NCBI GenBank assembly: GCA_031267115.1
Contig: JAIRZS010000229.1
Coordinates: 1 to 5,748 of the forward strand
DNA from: Treponema sp.
GTDB lineage: Bacteria > Spirochaetota > Spirochaetia > Treponematales > Breznakiellaceae
Direction of reading: 5' to 3'
Length of the DNA: 5,748 nt
Shown here: in pieces, positions 1-4,127 of the stretch
Position numbering within the stretch: the stretch's first letter is position 1
Layout: each line of letters starts with the position of its first letter
Translations under genes and position numbers: made by a program
The notes under the pieces: generated by a model
The model's database searches: none
What the model saw: only the letters and a program-made list of their open reading frames with translations
Told to the model about the DNA's origin: nothing

Positions 1-22
1 TTTGTGCAGTATCCGGTTGAAC

Positions 23-42
23 GAGGGGGTTTGGACCCCCTC
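23..42. repeat. Perfect 8-bp G/C hairpin downstream of a minus-strand gene
   Basis: GAGGGGGT (23-30) and ACCCCCTC (35-42) are perfect inverted repeats around a 4-base TTGG loop. Read on the minus strand it lies just beyond the stop of the 59-286 gene, after a T tract and CGAGCGGAG. A similar arrangement follows the minus-strand gene that ends at 4128 (hairpin 4091-4111), so it may be a dispersed 3'-end hairpin. No T tract follows the stem on either strand, so it is not a classical intrinsic terminator. Confidence 0.6.
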
Positions 43-43
43 C

Positions 44-73
44 GCTCGAAAAAAACTGTCATTTTTTTCGAGC
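44..73. repeat. 12-bp perfect inverted repeat overlapping the end of the 59-286 gene
   Basis: The arm GCTCGAAAAAAA (44-55) is the exact reverse complement of TTTTTTTCGAGC (62-73), with a 6-base loop CTGTCA. On the minus strand the stop codon TGA of the small gene sits in this loop and its last four codons lie in the stem. The stem could stall or end transcription of that gene, but a following T tract is missing. A repeat element that reached the end of the gene and supplied its present stop codon would also fit. Confidence 0.6.
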
Positions 74-286
74 TACCCCCACTTGGCATTTATTGGCAAG
101 TGTAGACTGAATAGTTACCATAATCTCAAGCAACATTCCCTTTGTGTCATATCCCAGGAGCAAATACTTATTCTCATAATCTTCCAGGGGATCTTCATAA
201 ATATATATATCAATAGCCCGCCGTATATCGGCTTCGGTCACGCCGTGCTTGAAAGCAGCCGGATTGAAGGTGATATTGGCAGGCAT
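59..286 (-). CDS. Small BrnT-like protein, apparently C-terminally truncated
   Basis: This is a 75-aa protein. The stretch from FNPAAFKHGVTEADI (about residues 7-21) to YENKYLLLGYDTKG and LLEIM (about residues 37-55) resembles a small protein family, loosely BrnT-like and often labelled a toxin component, that I recall from termite-gut Treponema and other anaerobes. Members normally continue after LLEI with a Y/N-rich stretch and an FHAM-type segment, reaching about 85-95 aa. Here that part is absent. The last 18 or so residues (from V-T-I-Q-S onward) do not look like the family, and the stop lies inside a perfect inverted repeat at 44-73, so the gene is probably a truncated relic. The start at 286 has only a weak GGAA before it. 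A TATACT (minus strand, + positions 293-298) could be a -10 element, but it is so close that the transcript would be nearly leaderless. No antitoxin gene is visible. Family assignment is from memory of the motif. Confidence 0.55.
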   Translation of the reverse strand: MPANITFNPAAFKHGVTEADIRRAIDIYIYEDPLEDYENKYLLLGYDTKGMLLEIMVTIQSTLANKCQVGVARKK

Positions 287-342
287 ATTTCCAGTATACT
301 ACCCGCCGCCGTTTGGCGCAATACGTCCTTCGAAAACAGTGA

Positions 343-379
343 GCGGTTAGGAGTTAGCAGTGAATTAACCACTAACCGC
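343..379. repeat. Inverted repeat GCGGTTAG...CTAACCGC
   Basis: GCGGTTAG (343-350) is an exact inverted repeat of CTAACCGC (372-379), with 21 bases between them. The interior also carries TTAG and TTAA steps. It lies in the 307-base gene-free stretch 287-593. No open frame here looks coding: the plus-strand frame across 2-439 has no family features and runs through the repeats. The function is unknown; it may be a repeat-element fragment. Confidence 0.45.
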
Positions 380-408
380 ACGAACAAAGGCGCTGGCATC
401 AATACAGG

Positions 409-432
409 TTTTCACCGCAAAGTCGAAGAAGT
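409..432 (+). repeat. Upstream copy of the TTTCACCGC repeat end
   Basis: Positions 410-432 match 1701-1723 exactly over 23 bases, beginning TTTCACCGCAAAGTC. A related sequence forms the ends of the element at 3945-4042. Here only one arm is recognisable, and the following bases (433-468) are A-rich and degenerate. It reads as a solo end or a decayed copy of the MITE-like family in this window. Confidence 0.6.
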
Positions 433-468
433 CAAATAAGTATAAGAAGTGGGGAAAAATAGGATATT

Positions 469-506
469 TGAGCTTGTTTCAAAAACTGAAGTTTTGGAAC
501 AGCCTT
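469..506 (+). repeat. Upstream copy of the palindromic TTCCAAAA/TTTTGGAA repeat
   Basis: This 38-base copy matches 1809-1846 with only two differences, and the last 27 bases (480-506) are identical. It folds into an 11-bp stem around a 7-base ACTGAAG loop. Its T residues at 474 and 479 face G502 and G497, so the stem survives as G-U pairs in a plus-strand transcript. It lies 88 bases before the Rpn gene start, in the same orientation as the copy that follows that gene. Confidence 0.7.
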
Positions 507-593
507 ACCTCCTCCCTAAAAAATTCCCCTCCAAATTAAAGCAAAACGACGACTCAGACCCCTATATATTATAGGACAAAGGAGCCACCCCCT

Positions 594-1670
594 ATGCATA
601 ACGATTTTGATAATGCCGCCAAGGAAATACTCAGCCTTTCAGACCGGGCCATCATCCGCTTCCTCAACGCCAGCTTCTCCGCCTCCCACCCCCCGGACGC
701 CCCCGTCATCCGTACCAACACCGAATACCGCCTCCCCTCCCGCCCGGGAAAGGGACGCCCCGGCGGCAAAACCGTCATTGCCGACAGCGTTTTCCTCGTC
801 GGGGAAAACTCCCGCTACCACATCGAAATACAGCTCGACCGCAGGGACGGTATGGCCCTCAGGATGTTCCGCTATGACGCCGCCGAAGCCCTGGAACACC
901 CCTCGGAAGAGAATGGTATCGAGACCGTCAGTTTCCCCCAAAGCCTGGTCATCTACCTGGAACCGGTTGCCAGCGCCCCGGACAGCGAGCTGCTCCGTAT
1001 CCGTTTTCCGGACGGCTCCTGTTACGAGTACCGGACGCCGGTGATAAAGCTCACGGAACTTTCAGTGGAGGGCCTCCTGGAGCGGCACATGGTTATTTTC
1101 GCGCCGCTGTACATACTCAAACTGAGAAAGAGGACGAAACAGGCCAAGACGCGGGAGGAACGGGAGAAGCTGGCGGGGGAATTGAAGGAAATATACCGGG
1201 AAATAGGTGAGGCGCTGGGGCGGGAGAAGGAGGATGGGAATCTGAGCGAAGTGGACGGGGACAAGGTACTGGGGATGACGGAAGTATTGCACCGGGAAGT
1301 ATACGGGGAATTTAATGAATTCGAGGAGGAAGGGATGGATTTTTCGAGCTTAAGGGTGATTGAGAAACTCCACAAGGAAATGGAAGATGTCAGACGTTCC
1401 CGCGAGGAGGAACGGCGTTCCCGCGAAGAAGCCGTTTCCCGAATGACCGAGTTGGAGCGATCCCGCGAGGAAGAACGGCGTTCCCGCGAGGAGGCTGTAT
1501 CCAAAGCGGCCGAGTTGGAACAGTCCCGCGAGGAGGCCGTTTCCAGAGCGGAAATGGACCGGCAGCGGACTGCCCGGAACATTCTCCGGCTGGGGCTGTC
1601 GGTCGAGCAGGTAACACAGGCAACCGGCCTCCCCCGGGAAACGGTCCAGACACTGGCCGCCCAGCTTTAG
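594..1670 (+). CDS. Rpn-family PD-(D/E)XK nuclease / putative transposase with heptad-repeat tail
   Basis: This 358-aa protein resembles the Rpn (recombination-promoting nuclease, TIGR01784-like) family. These are PD-(D/E)XK DNA nucleases linked to RecA-independent recombination, toxicity and phage defence. The nuclease core is visible near the N-terminus: E44 in NTEYRLP, D64 in VIADSVFLV, then E78-I-Q80 in YHIEIQ, followed by the RMFRYDAAEAL helix (90-100). A charged helical region (about 175-265) leads into tandem heptads (269-319). The last 31 residues (GLSVEQVTQATGLPRETV) look like the helix-turn-helix-like tail common in this family. The start is supported by AAAGGAG at 578-584, 9 bases before ATG. 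No convincing -35/-10 pair was found, only an AT-rich TATATATTATA at 563-573. Codons up to about 1045 are C-rich, then the strand turns purine-rich. A possible internal start lies at 1335. Direct repeats flank the gene on both sides. Active-site residues look intact, so it is probably functional. Confidence 0.9.
   Translation: MHNDFDNAAKEILSLSDRAIIRFLNASFSASHPPDAPVIRTNTEYRLPSRPGKGRPGGKTVIADSVFLVGENSRYHIEIQLDRRDGMALRMFRYDAAEALEHPSEENGIETVSFPQSLVIYLEPVASAPDSELLRIRFPDGSCYEYRTPVIKLTELSVEGLLERHMVIFAPLYILKLRKRTKQAKTREEREKLAGELKEIYREIGEALGREKEDGNLSEVDGDKVLGMTEVLHREVYGEFNEFEEEGMDFSSLRVIEKLHKEMEDVRRSREEERRSREEAVSRMTELERSREEERRSREEAVSKAAELEQSREEAVSRAEMDRQRTARNILRLGLSVEQVTQATGLPRETVQTLAAQL
1324..1329 (+). 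promoter_or_regulatory. Internal perfect Shine-Dalgarno AGGAGG inside the Rpn gene
   Basis: AGGAGG sits 5 bases before an in-frame ATG at 1335 (M248 of the Rpn protein). It is a better ribosome-binding site than the gene's own. It could be accidental, because the local codons encode E-E-E-G, which force purine-rich DNA. The perfect core with good spacing to an in-frame ATG, just past the nuclease domain and before the heptad repeats, makes internal initiation credible. Confidence 0.5.
1335..1670 (+). CDS. Possible intragenic C-terminal Rpn protein (RpnS-like antitoxin), nested in frame
   Basis: If translation starts at the internal ATG, the product is the last 111 residues of the Rpn protein (M248 to L358). 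It would carry a short helix, about 51 residues of heptad repeats and the C-terminal helix-turn-helix-like segment, but none of the nuclease residues. Published work on E. coli Rpn proteins showed that separately translated C-terminal fragments (RpnS), with variable-number short amino-acid repeats and a dimer interface, block the toxic full-length protein (RpnL). The same architecture is seen here: nuclease, internal start, repeat helix, C-terminal domain. A weaker alternative start is ATG 1275 (M228), with AAGG 8 bases upstream; ATG 1380 (M263) has AAGGAA directly against it. That a separate protein is made is inference. Confidence 0.4.
   Translation: MDFSSLRVIEKLHKEMEDVRRSREEERRSREEAVSRMTELERSREEERRSREEAVSKAAELEQSREEAVSRAEMDRQRTARNILRLGLSVEQVTQATGLPRETVQTLAAQL
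1398..1553 (+). repeat. 63-bp (21-aa) in-frame tandem repeat encoding heptads
   Basis: Unit 1 is 1398-1460 and unit 2 is 1461-1523, about 50 of 63 bases identical. A third, partial unit from 1524 lacks the first heptad. Each unit encodes three heptads: SREEERR, SREEAVS, then RMTELER (unit 1) or KAAELEQ (unit 2). The third unit reads SREEAVS then RAEMDRQ. The exact 7-residue periodicity with E/R-rich content indicates a long charged helix or coiled coil. Such repeats can change copy number by slippage without breaking the frame. Confidence 0.8.
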
Positions 1671-1700
1671 AGCCGGCGCCATGGGCGTTTAATTTAAAGG

Positions 1701-1786
1701 TTTCACCGCAAAGTCGAAGAAGTAAAAGAAGGATACGCTTTGCTATCCTTGATCTTGCCCGGATCCCCTTTCGGCCTCTGTGAAAA
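1701..1786. mobile_element. MITE-like palindromic element, imperfect ends
   Basis: The left end TTTCACCGCAAAGTCGA (1701-1717) faces a diverged right end TCGGCCTCTGTGAAAA (1771-1786); read inverted, the right end begins TTTTCAC and ends GCCGA. In the centre AAGGATA (1729-1735) pairs with TATCCTT (1744-1750) around CGCTTTGC. The layout is the same as the better element at 3945-4042: short terminal inverted repeats plus a central 7-bp hairpin. There is no coding capacity. It begins 30 bases after the Rpn stop codon. Confidence 0.5.
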
Positions 1787-1808
1787 CCGGAAAAAGAGAA
1801 TAGTTACC

Positions 1809-1862
1809 TGAGCCTGTTCCAAAAACTGAAGTTTTGGAACAGCCTTCCCTTTCTTTTTTTTT
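1809..1862 (+). terminator. Palindromic repeat with T tract, candidate terminator of the Rpn gene
   Basis: CTGTTCCAAAA (1814-1824) and TTTTGGAACAG (1832-1842) form a perfect 11-bp stem with a 7-base loop. They are followed by CCTTCCCTTTC and a run of T residues to 1862. The stem is only moderately GC-rich and the T run starts about 9 bases after it, so terminator strength is uncertain. The 38-base core (1809-1846) also occurs at 469-506 without a T tract, so it is primarily a dispersed repeat. Confidence 0.5.
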
Positions 1863-1880
1863 TACTTACTTATTGAACTT

Positions 1881-1924
1881 CTTTGACTTCGAACTTTTGG
1901 TTCGATTTGACTTCGTGGTTAAAA
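1881..1924. repeat. Degenerate repeat-element end with small hairpin
   Basis: TCGAAC (1889-1894) pairs with GTTCGA (1900-1905). The stretch ends GACTTCGTGGTTAAAA (1909-1924), which inverted reads TTTTAACCACGAAGTC and resembles the TTTCACCGCAAAGTC end at 1701. It could be the outer end of a larger composite element spanning 1701-1924, or an unrelated decayed copy. Support is by eye only. Confidence 0.35.
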
Positions 1925-1941
1925 AATCCGATAAATTGCGC

Positions 1942-2070
1942 CTTTGGGGGGTAGGCGGAGACCCCGGACCCGGCGGAGCCGGGGAGGAGGCTCCGGCGCA
2001 GGGGGGCCGGAAGGCGGCCTTTTGGGTTCGCACCCGCCGCCGGGTAACAGGCCCCCCACATGCGGGGGAC
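1942..2070. other. GC-rich cluster of hairpins upstream of the pfk promoter
   Basis: Three clear foldable units occur within 110 bases. CGGAGCC (1974-1980) pairs with GGCTCCG (1989-1995), with a competing CCCCGG/CCGGGG pair (1962-1967 and 1979-1984). GGCGGC (2013-2018) pairs with GCCGCC (2036-2041) and encloses GGGT-TCGC-ACCC (2024-2035). CCCCC (2053-2057) pairs with GGGGG (2064-2068). Open frames through it are G/R/P-rich and have no family features. It lies before the promoter at 2131, so it is not part of that promoter's leader. It may be a dispersed repeat or an unrecognised RNA; it does not match RNase P, tmRNA or SRP RNA landmarks that I know. Confidence 0.35.
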
Positions 2071-2130
2071 AGCGAAAATCGGCGGCTCGGGGAAGAAGAA
2101 GCTGTCTGGCTGAAAGCGCTGCGCGGCGGC

Positions 2131-2159
2131 TTGAATGGGGAGCGGTTACTGAAGATAAT
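2131..2159 (+). promoter_or_regulatory. Sigma70-like promoter for the phosphofructokinase gene
   Basis: TTGAAT (2131-2136) and GATAAT (2154-2159) are separated by exactly 17 bases, matching the sigma70 consensus at 4/6 and 5/6 positions. The start of transcription would fall near 2166, leaving a leader of about 23 bases that contains GGAGG (2172-2176). Confidence 0.6.
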
Positions 2160-2188
2160 AGAGATAAGATTGGAGGTATCGAAGCATC

Positions 2189-3283
2189 ATGGAAGCCAGG
2201 AAAAGCATTACCAAAACTTTCGGTATACTGACCGCCGGGGGTGACTGCCCGGGGCTTAACGCCGCAATCCGGGGGGTCTGCCGGCCCGCTTACGACCGCT
2301 ACGACATGACGATCATCGGCATTGCCAACGGCTACCGGGGCCTCATCGACGAGACCGTGAGGGTTTTAAAGCCGGTGGACTTTCAGGGGATACTTACCCG
2401 CGGGGGGACTATCCTGGGGGCGAGCCGGGAAAAGCCCTTCAAGTCGTCGTCCGGGGACGACGAGATAAGCGGGGACAAGGTAAAGGCTATCAAGGAAACC
2501 TACCGCAGGCTCAGCCTGGACTGCCTTGTGGTGCTGGGGGGTAACGGCACCAATACTACCGGTTACCTTTTGGCCCAGGAGGGCCTTAACGTGATAGGCC
2601 TCCCCAAAACTATTGATAACGACATTGTCGGCACGGATCGTACCTTCGGGTTTCATTCCGCGCTCAGCATCGGTACCGAGGCGATTGACCGGCTTCATTC
2701 TACCGCCGAAAGCCACAACCGGGTAATGGTCATAGAACTGATGGGCCACAAGGCGGGCTGGCTCGCCCTCTACGCCGGAGTCGCGGGCGGCGGGGATGTG
2801 ATCCTCATACCGGAAATCCCCTATGACATAAAAGCCATCGGCGAGCATTTGGTAAGCCGGGTAAAAAGCGGGAAAACCTTTTCCATAGTAGTAGTCGCGG
2901 AAGGGGCGCTTTCCAGGGCGGAAGCGAAGATGGACAAGAAAGACCGGAAGAAGTACCGGAACGAAACAGTGGCCCCCTCAATCGGCTACCGGGTGGCCCG
3001 CGAAATCGAGGCCGAAACCGGGATGGTAACCAGGGCCACCGTTCTGGGCTATATGCAGCGGGGAGGCATACCCAGCGCGTCGGACCGGGTTCTGGCCACA
3101 AGCCTCGGCACGGCGGCGGCGGATCTGCTGGCCCGCGGGGAATACGGCCGCATGGCCGCCCTTTCGGGGAACGACATCAGTTCCGTTGATCTGGGCGTTC
3201 CCGCGGGCAAGGTAAAAACTGTCCCCCGGGATCATTACATGATAGACACGGCCGTTTCCGTGGGAACCTGTATGGGCGAGTAA
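2189..3283 (+). CDS. pfkA: 6-phosphofructokinase (PfkA superfamily)
   Basis: This 364-aa cytoplasmic enzyme phosphorylates fructose 6-phosphate to fructose 1,6-bisphosphate, the committing step of glycolysis. Family motifs are clear: GILTAGGDCPGLNAAIR (12-28), RGGTILGASR (71-80), GGNGT (117-121), PKTIDNDIVGTDRTFGF (139-155), ELMGHKAGWLAL (183-194), IPEIPYD, and LGYMQRGG near the C-terminus. Length is typical of the short bacterial form. The donor-site pair is unusual: glycine at the position that is Asp in PPi enzymes (G120) predicts ATP use, while lysine in PKTIDND (K140) is typical of PPi-type and some atypical ATP enzymes. The residue before the glycine is Asn119 instead of the usual Asp, a variant I recall in a subgroup of Firmicutes and spirochaete PFKs. 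The start is supported by GGAGG at 2172-2176, 12 bases before ATG, and a promoter at 2131-2159. The gene appears to be transcribed on its own or with the small gene at 3331. Phosphate donor (ATP or PPi) is not settled. Confidence 0.95.
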   Translation: MEARKSITKTFGILTAGGDCPGLNAAIRGVCRPAYDRYDMTIIGIANGYRGLIDETVRVLKPVDFQGILTRGGTILGASREKPFKSSSGDDEISGDKVKAIKETYRRLSLDCLVVLGGNGTNTTGYLLAQEGLNVIGLPKTIDNDIVGTDRTFGFHSALSIGTEAIDRLHSTAESHNRVMVIELMGHKAGWLALYAGVAGGGDVILIPEIPYDIKAIGEHLVSRVKSGKTFSIVVVAEGALSRAEAKMDKKDRKKYRNETVAPSIGYRVAREIEAETGMVTRATVLGYMQRGGIPSASDRVLATSLGTAAADLLARGEYGRMAALSGNDISSVDLGVPAGKVKTVPRDHYMIDTAVSVGTCMGE

Positions 3284-3286
3284 TAG

Positions 3287-3303
3287 CCGCCGGAGGCCGG
3301 CGG
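3287..3303 (+). repeat. GC hairpin just after the pfk stop codon
   Basis: CCGCCGG (3287-3293) pairs with CCGGCGG (3297-3303) over a 3-base loop. It starts 4 bases after the TAA. A competing hairpin, GGCGG (3299-3303) with CCGCC (3306-3310), overlaps it. There is no T tract, so it may protect the 3' end or attenuate read-through into the gene at 3331 instead of terminating fully. Confidence 0.4.
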
Positions 3304-3330
3304 TTCCGCCGCCGCGTATGAATCACTATT

Positions 3331-3768
3331 ATGGATAAAATTATGAACAGGACAGTGCTGATCTTCGCGCTTTTTTTCTCCGGCTGCAGTTTGGACTTCG
3401 GGTCCGTAGAAGCGGGATACCGGGGTACTTTTGATTACAAAACGCAATTTGAATATTCCTACACCACCACCGCCTTCATCGAAGACGATCTGGTAACAAT
3501 TTCAAGGGACGATAACGGTACCTCCAGCCCTTCGTCGGTTTTCCGGCTCGGAAGCTTTCATGTTTCCGCGGGCATAAGCCAGCAAAACACGGCCGACGGC
3601 GCCCGCACTTATGTGCTTTTTAACGGCACGGAGAGAATAGGGTATTTTAACGAAGGCGAAAAAGATATTTTTTATATTGACGAGGCGCGGGAAAACTATT
3701 TTATCCGGCGCGGTTCGAATGCCGTAGTCAAACCTCCCGAATCGGAAGAAGACCCCTTGTATTATTAA
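3331..3768 (+). CDS. Small predicted lipoprotein of unknown function
   Basis: This 145-aa protein starts with a basic n-region, a hydrophobic stretch TVLIFALFF and a lipobox-like FFSGC, which places the lipidated cysteine at C19. That implies export and lipid anchoring, inner or outer membrane unknown. The mature part (about 126 aa) is rich in Y, T, D and E and shows alternating patterns (YRGTFDYKTQFEYSYTTTAF) that suggest beta strands. It ends in an acidic PPESEEDPLYY tail. I do not recognise a family. The start is uncertain: ATG 3331 has no good Shine-Dalgarno, and ATG 3343 (MNRTVLIF...) gives an equally good, shorter signal peptide with a weak GGAT 6 bases upstream. An in-frame TGA at 3319 rules out starts further upstream. 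The gene lies 47 bases after pfk on the same strand and may depend on read-through from it; no own promoter was seen. Confidence 0.75.
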   Translation: MDKIMNRTVLIFALFFSGCSLDFGSVEAGYRGTFDYKTQFEYSYTTTAFIEDDLVTISRDDNGTSSPSSVFRLGSFHVSAGISQQNTADGARTYVLFNGTERIGYFNEGEKDIFYIDEARENYFIRRGSNAVVKPPESEEDPLYY

Positions 3769-3792
3769 ATTATTTTAGTTTTGGGCGCATCC

Positions 3793-3886
3793 GCGGGCCA
3801 ACCTGCCCGCAGGGCAGGACGGCCCGCAGACCGGGCTTTGCGGGGTTCCGCTTCGCTCCATTCTTTGCGCCTCGCGGCGCAAAGAA
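3793..3886. repeat. REP-like pair of strong GC hairpins
   Basis: GCGGGCC (3793-3799) and GGCCCGC (3821-3827) enclose a perfect inner stem CCTGCCC-GCA-GGGCAGG (3802-3818), a nested near-perfect cruciform of 35 bases. Further on, TTCTTTGCGCC (3861-3871) and GGCGCAAAGAA (3876-3886) form a perfect 11-bp stem with a TCGC loop. It lies between convergent genes, where REP/BIME-like elements often sit. The sequence between the hairpins (GGGCTTTGCGGGGTTCCGC) resembles dispersed repeats I recall from termite-gut treponemes. It could act as a bidirectional transcription barrier. Confidence 0.55.
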
Positions 3887-3944
3887 CGCTCACGCGCCCC
3901 TCCAATCCCTTGCGCGTTCCGTAGTAGGACATTTATACCGTATG

Positions 3945-4042
3945 TTTTCACCGCGAAGCCGGAAAAATCGAAAAAGTTCACTAAGCGAAGTATGAAACGA
4001 TACTTCTTCCACTTCTTTTACTTGTTCGACTTTGCGGTAAAA
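3945..4042. mobile_element. MITE-like element with terminal inverted repeats and central hairpin
   Basis: The left end TTTTCACCGCGAAGCCG (3945-3961) and the inverted right end TTTTACCGCAAAGTCG (from 4027-4042) match except for one extra C and two transitions. The centre holds GAAGTAT (3987-3993) and ATACTTC (4000-4006) around GAAACG. The element is 98 bases long and non-coding. Its flanks, TATG before and TTCC after, show no clear target duplication. The ends match the repeats at 409-432 and 1701-1723, which identifies one dispersed family within the window. No transposase that could move it is present here. Confidence 0.6.
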
Positions 4043-4090
4043 TTCCAAACCATTTTTTTTAATATTATCAATTTACCAGGCAGCCGCGGG

Positions 4091-4111
4091 GTTTGGGGCA
4101 AAGCCCCAAAC
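4091..4111. repeat. Perfect 9-bp hairpin downstream of the binding-protein gene
   Basis: GTTTGGGGC (4091-4099) and GCCCCAAAC (4103-4111) form a perfect stem with an AAA loop. On the minus strand the hairpin follows the stop codon at 4128 after GTTTTTGTTTTTCGGAG. The hairpin at 23-42 follows the other minus-strand gene after GTTTTTTTCGAGCGGAG. No T tract follows the stem on the minus strand, so it would be an atypical terminator or an mRNA 3'-end stabiliser. Confidence 0.55.
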
Positions 4112-4127
4112 TCCGAAAAACAAAAAC

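Noticed and set aside
98..119. An 11-base match (GAATAGTTACC) between the broken end of the small gene and the sequence before the palindrome at 1809
   Set aside because: Several 11-base matches are expected by chance in a window of this size, so it is not evidence for a shared element.
2..439. 145-aa open frame on the plus strand opposite the small BrnT-like gene
   Set aside because: It runs antisense through a recognisable gene and through inverted and dispersed repeats, with no family features.
343..506. Possible CRISPR-like array of short repeats
   Set aside because: The repeats are few, differ in sequence and have no regular spacing or spacers.
607..1582. Several long alternate-frame open frames across the Rpn gene, including a Ser/Arg-rich minus frame at 1022-1582
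   Set aside because: They are explained by GC-rich codons and the tandem repeats; none shows a start signal or family motif.
1834..2244. 136-aa open frame overlapping the start of phosphofructokinase
   Set aside because: Composition changes abruptly across a T-rich repeat and the GC hairpin cluster, it has no Shine-Dalgarno, and it overlaps the well-supported PFK start in another frame.
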